Shown: in pieces, positions 24,172 to 34,719 of the stretch
Layout of the letters: each line of letters opens with the position of its first letter
How positions within the stretch are numbered: the first letter of the stretch is position 1
Source: Daucus carota subsp. sativus
Lineage: Eukaryota; Streptophyta; Magnoliopsida; Apiales; Apiaceae
Direction of reading: 5' to 3'
Assembly: GCF_001625215.2 (NCBI RefSeq)
Contig: NC_030384.2
Span: 38,846,390 to 38,910,389 of the forward strand
DNA: 64,000 nt
The notes under the pieces: generated by a model
The model's database searches: none
What the model saw: the letters and a program-made list of their open reading frames with translations, nothing else
What the model was told of the DNA's origin: nothing
Translations under genes and position numbers: made by a program

Positions 24172-26587
24172 CAACAACATGCTGCAAGGCCCATGCAGAG
24201 CCCTCCTCGCCGACTTATGCTCCGGCGACACCAGAAGAATGCGCTCCGCCAACGCATTCTACTCCTTCTTCATGGCCGTCGGTAACATCCTCGGCTACGC
24301 CGCCGGGTCCTACAACAATCTCTACAAGCTCTTCCCCTTCTCCAAAACCCATGCATGCGATTTATACTGCGCGAATCTAAAAAGCTGCTTCATCATCTCC
24401 ATCGCCTTACTCATAATCATCACCGTCGTAGCCCTCAGCGTCGTCAGAGAAAAGCAGTGGTCCCCTGACGACGCGGACGCCGCCGATGAGCCGCCGTCCT
24501 CCGGGAAAATCCCGGTGTTCGGCGAACTACTCGGGGCCCTCAAGGACTTACCGCGACCCATGTTACTATTACTAATCGTCACGTGTCTTAATTGGATTGC
24601 ATGGTTCCCGTTTATTTTATTCGATACCGATTGGATGGGCCGGGAGATTTACGGAGGGACAGCTGGGAAGGGGAAGCTATATGACCAAGGTGTTCGGGCC
24701 GGGTCATTGGGATTGCTGCTCAACTCGGTGGTTCTAGGGCTGACGTCAATTGCCGTCGAGTATCTTGTCCGGGGAGTCGGTGGTGTGAAGATTCTATGGG
24801 GAGTTGTCAACTTTATATTGGCGATAGGGTTGGTCATGACGGTGGTGGTGTCCAAAGTGGCGCAGCATCAACGGGAGCATAGTGCGAATGGGCAGCTTCT
24901 GCCGCCGTCCGCCGGAGTTAAGGCCGGAGCTTTGTCGTTGTTCTCCATATTGGGTATCCCCCTATCGGTAAGTATCTCAACTGAAAAAATTTATTAATAC
25001 TCTTTATTACTCTAAATCGAAGAGATGATGATGATACTTTTTGCTTAGCTAAAAAAAAATTACACTTTTCATTTGAGTCAAAAGCTGTAATTATGATGTT
25101 TAAATCGAAACGTGGGGAGTTTAGGTAGTGGGAAATATGATTGCTTGAATGCGATGATCTGTTTTAAAAGACATTAATTTATTTAACCATGCTTATCTCC
25201 AAATTAATTAGAAGATGATTTTCGGGTTGTTTAAAATAAAGTATTGAATGGATGTTCGTAATATATGCAACAAAATATATCCGTAGTCTGACAAAAGTCT
25301 CGCAGAAGAAATAAATGTGCTTACACTTGGATTTTGCAATCACGTAATATCATTAATTTCTTATCTGCAGCTGTTACTGTACATTGCATGCCACTGCATT
25401 TCTAAGATTTGACGCAATTGAATACGAATTTATCCCCTCCCGAATAAAACATCTCATCACTAATAAATGCCATGATAAATTATTCATGTATTTCGCCAGC
25501 AGCTTATGGATATGGACCATATTGAATTGAGACACTTTTTTTTCAAAAGAAAAGAAAAAGAAACGAGCTTGGATTTTATGTAAAAGCCGCACACAATTAT
25601 ATTATATGTTGGTACAGTCATATTTAATATTTTTCCTCTAATTTTTCATTTTTCATTTATGCAGATAACGTATAGTATTCCTTTCGCTCTGGCATCTATA
25701 TATTCCAGCGGTTCTGGTGCAGGACAAGGTCATTTAATTCCCCATTATTTTAACATGAATCATATTTTTTGTTTTAATTACTGTATATTGATTTTTATTA
25801 TTATGTACAGGTCTCTCTCTTGGAGTTCTTAACCTCGCAATTGTTGTGCCACAGGTAATCAGCCAATAATTTATATATTATTTTAAATTATTTGTTGATT
25901 TTATGATGTTTCTTTTTCAAGGTGAATTGAAATTTTGGACTCCAGTAGTCATTATTGGTGTGAATTACTGCTCTATTATTGACCTATAAGTGAACAACAA
26001 CAAAATATTACAAGACCCGGGGTCCTACCTATTCTTTTCTGAATCTATTCGAGAAAATAGGTAGAAGAATAAAAATAAGATAGGGGAGAAAAAGATGGAT
26101 GTGCCCGTGACAACTAATTAAATTTTTTATTGTTTTTTGGAATATTCTGGTTCTGGTTCATCAACTTTCAGCTTTCAAGTTTGAAGCATGTTACATTACT
26201 TTCTATTATCATTGAAAAAAGCCAAATCTTGGTTGTTCTTCAGTGACTACAGCATGGGTTCTTTTTTCTTATCATGTTCACATCCCGAAAGGCCCATCTA
26301 TAAATTAATCATGCAATATGGGCTCTTGGAATACTTGATTTTGTTTGATCACATAAGATTGCTGGAATCGGCATGCTTTTTATTTTTGTTCTGACCGTGA
26401 TTTTTGACAGATGATTGTTTCGGTTCTGGCCGGGCCATTCGACTCCTTATTCGGTGGAGGAAACTTACCGGCTTTCGTCGTGGGAGCGATCTCCGCGGCG
26501 ATCAGCGGTGTGTTGGCTATCGTTCTGCTGCCAAAGCCTTCTAAAGATGCGGCGTCCAAATTGTCGCTCTCCGGTACTTACCATTAA
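23705..26587 (+). CDS. SUT: Sucrose/H+ symporter, type I (SUT/SUC family)
   Basis: Four exons: 23705-24967, 25665-25728, 25811-25854 and 26411-26587, all with GT/AG borders and joining phases, for 515 aa. The protein has the 12-helix major-facilitator layout of plant sucrose transporters: [18 protein letters not shown] in TM1, [16 protein letters not shown] with the conserved His67, the [11 protein letters not shown] loop between TM2 and TM3 (R101-F105), the REKQWSP central loop (about 245-275), and a C-terminus ending LSLSGTYH. It couples sucrose uptake to proton import at the plasma membrane in phloem loading or sink unloading. Third positions are strongly C/G in the first about 290 codons and then become AT-richer. 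Start: first ATG after the TATA box and leader. A Stowaway MITE lies in the promoter. Assignment to the dicot SUT1 clade is confident; the paralogue number is not. Confidence 0.96.
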
Positions 26588-28784
26588 AATGGTTCAATTT
26601 GTACTGTGAAGTGGTTAGGAAGCGGCCATTTTAGATTGCTAAGCATATCGAGTGGCTTTTTAAGATTTCCTAATGTGGAAACTACCAGCTCTTTTACTGT
26701 AAATTTTAATTTGGCTAGCGTACTTGGAGTTCGAGAAATTTGTGTAACTTCCTGTGGGGGAGTGTTTGTTTTAATATAATGTAAGGTTTGTCATGATCTT
26801 ATCTAGAATAAATTTCTGTGTTTTATCATTTCAATCACTCGAAACATTATTCGAATAATAAACAGAAAAAGACTTATAGTGGAACATATTTATAAGATAT
26901 GTTTCACTGGTCACAAAAATTTTGACGGACTGATGTGGTTCGGAGAAGTACAGGGATCCATCAAAATTTATTCTCCAAAGATGGAATTTATTCTTGAAGT
27001 GATTGAGGTTGGTTACGGGGAGGAGTTTGGGTGAATTTGCCCCAAAAAGTTAAAGCAGGACAAACATGGTGGTGAGATGAAAAAGATTTAACCAAGGCTG
27101 CCTCTTATAAAGCACGTTGTTGTGGGCAACATCTGATAAATAGAGTTAGGCTAGGAAACACAATCAAAAGTATCAACTTCGGAAAGCCTGTGATCTAGCT
27201 CTAAAATTAACGGATATTATTCCCTTTGGATGTACGTGATTAAGTTAGCTTCTAATTGTAGCAGTGGTGATCTTATTTTAAGTACTTTGAGTTCCCTCCC
27301 CCCTCGGTCTCTACCTCAGAGTGTATGAATATATCTTTCGACGTCTCCACCTTAACTCTGTCGAAGTCTTTATCTTTATTCTCTCGAGATCTCAACCTCC
27401 GGTTACTCGATAGCTATTCATTCTCCGACCTTTTCATGTCAATCTCAAACGACTTCGATGAAGGCTTATACGGTCCAATAAATCTAAGACCTGATATACT
27501 AGATAAAATTTAGCCCATCCACATTATTTGTTTCCAAAAAATTGTGCGATAGCTTGAATCCTTATAAATAAGATACGTGGACTCTTTTATCATTAAGTCG
27601 AATCTTATTAAAAAATGCTAGAGAATATTTACACTCAAGGATCAAATACAAGATCAACTAGATTTTTCATCGATCACTCACAGTCCTGTATTCTTCGCAA
27701 AATCTTTCTTATTTGAAACAAGTTTTCACATTTATTATTAACCACTTTCTCTTTTTAACACACATATACTAATTTCAGACAAAATTTTTAATATCTGACG
27801 ATGGATCTGTCACCTCAATTATATATGTGCCGATGGATCATGTCTTATATGGAAAAGATTCATGTCACTATGTTCTACATGGTGGATACTGTTTAATATT
27901 ATTGATCTTTCTTGACGAAGAAGGTGAGATCAACATGACTAAAATCTGTTTCAGCTTCATATGCTATTCAGATGACATTGAACCTTTTTTTACCAAACCA
28001 ACTAATTTTTTCTAAACTATGGTGATATTTCTTATAATTCTTATTGAGGGTCTATGTATCTAAAATCTTTAAATGTTAAGCAAGATCATGAATGAATTTT
28101 ATGTTATATTTTATTACTGTCACTAATTTAAAATCCCATTTCAGGTTAAAGAGTCGAGATTATGGACACCTATTTTTTAAAATAATTAATGTCTTTATGT
28201 TCATATTATATTATAAGAATATTGGAGATGATGAAGAGTCGAACTTGAAGCTTCTGTCAAATATGATTTCTAATATCATGTTTCTAACCGATACATATAA
28301 ATTCATAAGATGTCAGAAAAAGTGTTCAAATAGCTAGATCTCACACTATATATCTTACGAAGAATATGAAGTTAGGAAATTCTCACGAATCTCATGTTAG
28401 GAAATTCACTTATTCGTGCTCTTTTATTCATTAATCTCATTATAAATAAGCCGTGACAATGGTCCTCATATATTGTTAAATTTCATCAGGAAAAAGAATG
28501 TTCTTAACCAAACCAAGCATACATCTCTTACAAAACAGTGCCCAATCACCTTCGGTTCTAAAACTTCCATTATCTTATTGATAAGAGTAGTACCTAATTA
28601 GTCTCCACAAAATGATTATCAATTGGAGTGCAAAGAGTAGTTGTGACTTGTGTACATATACCTCGTAATCATTACAGTACAATTTTGCCAATAAAAATAA
28701 AAAAGCCATCGACAGCTTCTAGAATATCCGGTGGCCGGCGAACTCTTTGGTTATATTATCTCCAACTCATTCAAAGGCACTGGT
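26588..28784. other. Intergenic region downstream of SUT
   Basis: SUT 3' UTR followed by AT-rich DNA. Short open frames at 27325-27513, 27827-28015 and 28092-28337 have no recognisable motif or splice context. No transposon ends were identified. Confidence 0.4.
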
Positions 28785-28793
28785 TGTAGTTAA

Positions 28794-29967
28794 GGCTCCT
28801 TCAATTTACTAACCACCCTGAACGAATTCTTTACAAAACTAACCACCTTTTTTTTCACTTTACAAAACTAACCACCCTAATTCATATACACCAGGGGCGA
28901 ACACCACAGAAGAAGGGATACATGTTCGCCCTTGCCAAGGGCGAACACCACAGAAGAATGCATAAATGTTCGCCCCCCAGAAGGGCGAACATAGTGGTTT
29001 GGCAGAGAGTGTATTAATTTTGGTGTCGTGCTGCAAGAGTAAAGCAGAAGAAAGGCACCTCATTGTCATGCATGTGCTTTGGTTCAGTACTCTCCTTCCT
29101 CAGTTGTGGCCGCAAAATAAAATTTATTTTTATTTATTATTTTTATCATTTTTTATATAATTACATGCACGTAATGTAAAATTAATAAGAATATTAATTA
29201 AATTAGTTAAACTTACTGACTCAATATTATATTGTATTAAACATATTAGTCTAATACAATATCACATATATATATTGTTTTATCTTCCGACTATTAAATT
29301 AGTTAAAATTACTGACTCAATATTATATTGTATTAAACATATTATTCTAATACAATATCACATATATATATGGTTTTATCTTCCGACTAATAATCTTTGT
29401 CATATTGGATTAAATATTTTTAAGTCAATCTTTTTCAAAAATATTTAATCATTTCTAAAAATATATAAATATCAATATTATCGCTGATTCTAATGTAAAA
29501 TTTGTCAAATTCTAATAAAAATGAATGTCCACAAACTCTCAATATTCTAATTAATAAAATATTCGATAAATGTAAATATTATAATAATTTTATTGACGAC
29601 AAATTTTAAATTTTAAATATTGCGGCAATTTGCACTCTCAGCCGGATTTGGGCCACAATTGAGGAAGGAGAGTACTGAACCAAAGCACATGCATGACAAT
29701 GAGATGCCTTTCTTCTGCTTTACTCTTGCTGCACGACACCAAAATTAATACACTCTCTGCCAAACCACTATGTTCGCCCTTCTGGGGGGCGAACATTTAT
29801 GCATTCTTCTGTGGTGTTCGCCTTTGGCAAGGGCGAACATGTATCCCTTCTTCTGTGGTGTTCGCCCCTGGTGTATATGAATTAGGGTGGTTAGTTTTGT
29901 AAAGTGAAAAAAAGGTGGTTAGTTTTGTAAAGAATTCGTTCAGGGTGGTTAGTAAATTGAAGGAGCC
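28794..29967. mobile_element. Fold-back Mutator-like element, arms about 325 bp, 9-bp TSD
   Basis: 1174 bp. The two arms (about 28794-29116 and 29650-29967) are nearly identical inverted copies beginning GGCTCCTTCAATTTAC. The 9-bp duplication TGTAGTTAA flanks it at 28785-28793 and 29968-29976. Each arm has repeated GGGCGAACACCACAGAAGAA blocks and a self-complementary TTCGCCC/GGGCGAA core. The loop (about 530 bp) is AT-rich with a 96-bp tandem repeat. No transposase is present. The TSD length and long TIRs point to MULE. Mirror-image open frames inside the arms are by-products of the palindrome. Confidence 0.9.
29201..29391. repeat. 96-bp tandem repeat, two copies
   Basis: Begins AATTAGTTAAA at 29201 and again at 29297; the copies share ACTGACTCAATATTATATTG and ATATCACATATATATAT blocks with few differences. 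It lies in the loop of the fold-back MULE. Confidence 0.9.
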
Positions 29968-29976
29968 TGTAGTTAA

Positions 29977-31105
29977 GTTATAAATCAAAAGCAATTGCAC
30001 ACTAATTTAGGAGTTTAAATAAGCGCTTTTGAAGATGTTAAGTACTTTTTCCACAAGAGACCTTTAAAGCTCGTGTAGTCGTGACCTGCAGACGTTCCCG
30101 GTCATTTCCGGATAATAATGATAATTAAACTAAAACACTTTTTTGATTCGAAGATTATGTCATGATTGTTGTTATTTTACAAACTTATCCGCAACTAGCC
30201 GTCCAAAAAATGAGATTTACATGAGCCGAAAGAATGAGCTAGCGTGCTAATTAATTCCATCACAAATTCTGGAATAAATTAATACACATTTTGTGACCGC
30301 TTCACTTTTTCTGAGATTTTATTAGCATTGTCAGTTGTCACCTGGTTATATGCATCAAACAATCGAACCCCAGGTAGTATATAATTACTCCATTTTTGTG
30401 CCACGAATCAAACAAGAGTCACTTTCAATACGAAATTATAAATCAAATCGATTTGCTGGACACTAACATTAAATTGTGTTCGGTTGGTGAGATGACCAAA
30501 TACTAGGTCAGTTAGAAAGAAGTTCGTAGTCACTCAATTTACCGACATCCCCATTTAATCAGTTCTTATATCATACTACGGATTATCACTTTTGATTTTG
30601 TCTAGAAATGCGCTTCGTCAACACGGAAATATATCATATGTTGTCGATAAACTGTTTGTCCATTTTTATGATGAAAAAAGAAAACTCTAGAATGAATGTG
30701 TAAATCTCGAAAAAATACGTAATTCCGCATTCATATAAAAATTGGTACTATGATTCATCGACAATACAGCAACAAAAATATCACAAAAACCGATTATCAA
30801 GACGCAAGCGCTTCTATCATATACTCTGGTCAATAATATGATATATTACCTGCATAACATAGCCATTAATTCATTAATTCTCTTAAGAGTGTAACTTAAA
30901 TATAAAATATTTTAAATAAAATATATAATTAAGAGTGTAATAAAATCTCACAAGTTTGGGATAATTTGGAATGCTTAATTCCAGTTTGATCAATATTAAA
31001 TAACGTTGAAATTTAAATTTGAAAATGTATTATGATTTCATGCATACCGTTCGCATAAGTCGTTAACATTAAATGAAGTAATGACACCTTTATTATCGTC
31101 TAGAT
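29977..31105. other. Intergenic stretch
   Basis: No gene, inverted repeat or transposon terminus recognised. Confidence 0.4.
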
Positions 31106-31113
31106 GATGTAAT

Positions 31114-31796
31114 TAGGGCTGTAAATGAGTTGATACGCTCGATAACCGCTCGGTGTTCGGTTCGAAAAAGCTCGGTCCGACTTCGGTTCGACTCATAAAC
31201 GAGTCGAACATGAGCACAATTTTAAGGTTCGTTTGATAAACGAGCTGAACTTGAGCACAGTAGAGTTCGACTCGATAGTTCACGAATAAGTTCGAATTAT
31301 GAGTTCGTGAACATGGTTCGTGAAGCTGGCGAACATGGCTCGTGGATGTGGGAGTTTTATTAATGGATGATTTATTATGAATTTATGATTCGTTAGAGCA
31401 TAAATTAAAATATTGTTAAAATTTTTATTTTTTTAATTAAATTAAATAACAAACAAGCTCGTAAATAAATTTATGAGCATAAGCTAACTCATTAGCAAAG
31501 TTTATTAAACAAGCTCGTGAACAAAATTAATGAGCGGTTGGTGAGCAAAAATTTGTGAGACACGTTCGTGAGTGTATGTTAATGAGCGGTTCGTGAGCAA
31601 AAGCTCGTGAGATAGCTCGTGAGACATGTTCGTGAGCGGTTCGCGAGCCGTTCGTGAACAAAGTTATTCCTTAACGAGTCGACACTCAAACAGTATTTTT
31701 GGCTCGATTCAAGATCGAGTTCGAGTTCGCTAATTTTTTAACAAACTATACACGACCACTTTAGAGTTCGGCTCGGCTCGACTCATTTACACCGTA
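31114..31796. mobile_element. hAT MITE, family A (copy 1)
   Basis: 683 bp. TIRs TAGGGCTGTAAATGAG and CTCATTTACACCGTA; perfect 8-bp duplication GATGTAAT at 31106-31113 and 31797-31804. Both subterminal zones are filled with degenerate TTCGTGAAC/GAGCTCGTGAG/GGCTCG repeats around an AT-rich centre. No transposase. 8-bp TSD and TAGGG-type ends mark the hAT superfamily. Confidence 0.92.
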
Positions 31797-33721
31797 GATG
31801 TAATGAATTATTTAACTTTAATCATCTTCTAACTGAAGAGAGTGTCAAAGAATGTAACATCAAACATGGGCTGTCTCTATCTACGCATCTATCATGAAGA
31901 ACTAAGATTGTAGTGGAGACATGCACCATCGTAACTGTTATTCCCACCTCATGGAGTCATTGTCTGAAGCCTAAGCTTTCTGGAGTTTACAAGTGATGAA
32001 TCTGTAGACAAGGCCACCTTCTCTTCTTTATGAATACTCATTATACTGCGAGAATTGATTTCACTGTCAACTGTTTGATATGGAATAAAGTGGGAAAATA
32101 CAAAGCCCAAAGTGGAAGAATGTGAGAAAAGAAAATTCCATTTTCACCATCATTTCCATTATTCAAGGAGAAAGAAAGTCGTGCAATTTTGTGTTTCTCA
32201 ATTATTATTTTAAATAGACCACCGAAATGTGACTGTTTGATCATTGATGCATGTAATTAGTTAAAAGTTCTAATAAAACATTAGAATGATTAATGTATAT
32301 ATTTAATATACTCGCTCAGTTCTATTCTTTATCTTGGAGACGGGGTGTAACACGAATTTTAAAAATATCTATACTATACTATTCGAAACATTAAAAGTTT
32401 GGTCGGTCGGTATTGGGCGGTCTTTCTATATAACCAATTATCCTTTTTAATATTAAAAGTTTTGCCGGCAGATCGGTAGTGGACTTAAGTACGAGCCTAT
32501 CTATATAACCAATTATCCCTTTTAATTAAAATATATTATCTTTTTATATTTTCAAATTAAAAAAACTCAATCTTCTAAAATAACATCAACCAACATATTA
32601 ATTCCCTTTTTGGACTAAATCACATTATTTTTTTCAGATTTTCTAACTAAAAAAACCTATCTTCAACGATTAACACATGCGACATATATATAAAAATATA
32701 ATATTATTATATATAATTATTGATAAATAACCGGTGATATTTTTCAACAAAAATACATTAACATTATTTTTCTATATTCTAATAGTTTTACTTTAAAAAT
32801 AATATTATGTATATCTATACTATCTATATTATACTATAATAAGCCAATCTCTTTCTATAACTACAATTCTACAAGGTCTATTACACTTTCCTTATCAAAC
32901 AGTTTCAAATATTAAAAATACTCAATATGTATTTTATCATTACCTTTTTAAATATAATTTTTAATTAGTTGAAAAAAACGAAACTACTATTAGTTTTAAT
33001 TTAAATAAATATAAACAATTAGATACATACATCATTTTTTAATTATAACGTCTTCTACTCGAAAACAGACAGCACATGGACCTTTACGCAACTCTTTCTA
33101 ACTGTAACGTGTAACACGACAAATATCTTTTTTCCATACATATAAAGACATACGAAATGTGAAAATTATGATTTGGAATTAATTGAATAATAAATTATCA
33201 CATAGTAATAAAGAAAAATATTTATAAATAGATAATAAACTATAAAAGCTAGATTTTCAAGAGAAAATATAATCAGTAAATTAATATAATTTAATTAAAA
33301 TTCAATTTTTTAATACCCGCACGTGCTTCGCACGGGTTTTAGGCTATACTATTAAAACCGAAACATTAAAAGTTTAGTTGGTCGGCCCTTGGACCGAAAT
33401 ACGGGCCAATATATATAATTAATTATTATTTTTAGTTAAAATATATTATCATTATATATTTTCTCACAAAAAAACTCAAACTTCTAAAATAACATCGAGT
33501 GACATAGTAATTACCTTTTTAACTAAAACAAATTATCTTTTTTGGATTTTCTAACCAAAAAATCGGATCTTCTAAAATTAACACGGGCGACATATATAAA
33601 AATATAATATTATTATATATAATTATTAATAAATAAGTGGTGATATTTTTCAACCAAAATACATTAATATTATTTTTTAATACTCTAATGGTCCCACTTT
33701 AAAACCAATATTTTAAATCTA

Positions 33722-33723
33722 TA

Positions 33724-33764
<41 letters not shown>
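33722..33764. repeat. (TA)n microsatellite, left half
   Basis: Uninterrupted AT/TA dinucleotides abutting the left end of the MITE at 33765. Confidence 0.9.
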
Positions 33765-33768
<4 letters not shown>

Positions 33769-34179
33769 TCAAGTTCTATGGAGTACAAAAAATATTGGAG
33801 TATTGGAGTACAAGATTCATACAATATAATCTAGTCATCCAAAATCTTCATTTTTTGTGTTCTACAATATTTATAAACATCCGACAACTTGCAGATTATG
33901 TTCTACAACATAAACATTGTAATCAAAAGATAGAACAATTACTTTTATAAATCGTAGGACATTATGTTCAGCAATATAACTTATAAGCAGAACAACAATC
34001 TTAATGCTTGTTAAAGTTGAAAGATATTAATGATTAATTGATAATTATGTTTAATACTACTTATAAATGATAAATTATATATAAATTTGGATAATCAGAG
34101 ATATTATTTATGATTAAACTAAAAAATTATAATTTGTACTCCAATACTCCAATGTTTATATGTACTCCATAGAACTTAA

Positions 34180-34183
<4 letters not shown>
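33765..34183. mobile_element. MITE inserted in a TA microsatellite (Micron-like)
   Basis: 419 bp with TIRs of about 48 bp. AGAGTCAAGTTCTATGGAGT plus GGAGTATTGGAGTACAA at the left is mirrored by TTGTACTCCAATACTCC and ACTCCATAGAACTTAACTCT at the right. It sits inside a (TA)n tract that continues on both sides. This resembles the rice Micron elements known for targeting TA microsatellites. The interior has no coding potential. Confidence 0.8.

Positions 34184-34231
<48 letters not shown>
34184..34231. repeat. (TA)n microsatellite, right half
   Basis: TA dinucleotide run continuing directly after the MITE. Confidence 0.9.
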
Positions 34232-34237
<6 letters not shown>

Positions 34238-34719
34238 ATTATTAAATCAATAAAGCTGAAACATCAAAAATTAGTTGGTCGGTCGGTCAGTTAAGTTTGG
34301 TGAGCCGGTTAGTATTCGATCCACAAACCTCACATGTTATAATATATTTTTTAGCTATTTATTAAACTAAAATATTATAAATTAGGTTAGTATGATGGGT
34401 TGATATTTGGGTTTACGCATTCTTTTAACTTATAATATGTTGAATATCATATTATTAATTATTAAGAACGAAATATTAAAAGGTTGATTGATTTGTTTAT
34501 ATCTGAGTTTATTTTAAATTATAACATGTAAAAAACATATTTTAATATTCTCATTAAAATATATATGTTCGACTTAATTGTTTTATTTTCACAATAAAAA
34601 TAGTTAAATTTAAACTATATACCATAAATAACAAATATTATAATTGCCCGTGCATTGCACGGGTTATAAGCTAGTATTTTTAAAGAATAAAATTGTAAAA
34701 AAATTATAGGGATGGAGAG

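Larger units (their letters stand above)
32370..34674 (+). mobile_element. Helitron-like cluster (tandem or nested non-autonomous copies)
   Basis: A module beginning CTATACTATT and containing GAAACATTAAAAGTTT, GGTCGGTCGG and CTTCTAAAATAACATC occurs at 32370-32813 and again at 33343-33715. A third weaker 5' module is near 34232. Two 3' ends are visible: a CCCG...CGGG hairpin at about 33316-33337, and CCCGTGCATTGCACGGG at 34647-34663 followed by TTATAAG and CTAG at 34671-34674, then T. A terminal hairpin plus CTAG and a TC start are Helitron marks. No Rep/helicase frame is present. Confidence 0.72.
32311..34719. mobile_element. Possible Stowaway-type MITE split by Helitron insertions
   Basis: CTCGCTCAGTTCTATTCTTT after TA at the left and TATAGGGATGGAGAG at the right resemble Stowaway ends. 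They lie outside the Helitron cluster on both sides. TIR match is imperfect and the right TA is not clean. Confidence 0.35.

Noticed and set aside
23800..24855. Several alternative frames within SUT exon 1
   Set aside because: Shadows caused by the high GC of the exon (few stop codons); the +1 frame is clearly SUT.
29201..29391. Two-unit repeat considered as a CRISPR-like or satellite array
   Set aside because: Only two 96-bp copies, no spacers, inside a transposon loop of a plant genome.
28860..29902. Two nearly identical 69-aa frames in opposite orientation (28860-29069 minus, 29693-29902 plus)
   Set aside because: They are the mirrored arms of the fold-back MULE; identity follows from the inverted repeat, with no splice or promoter context.
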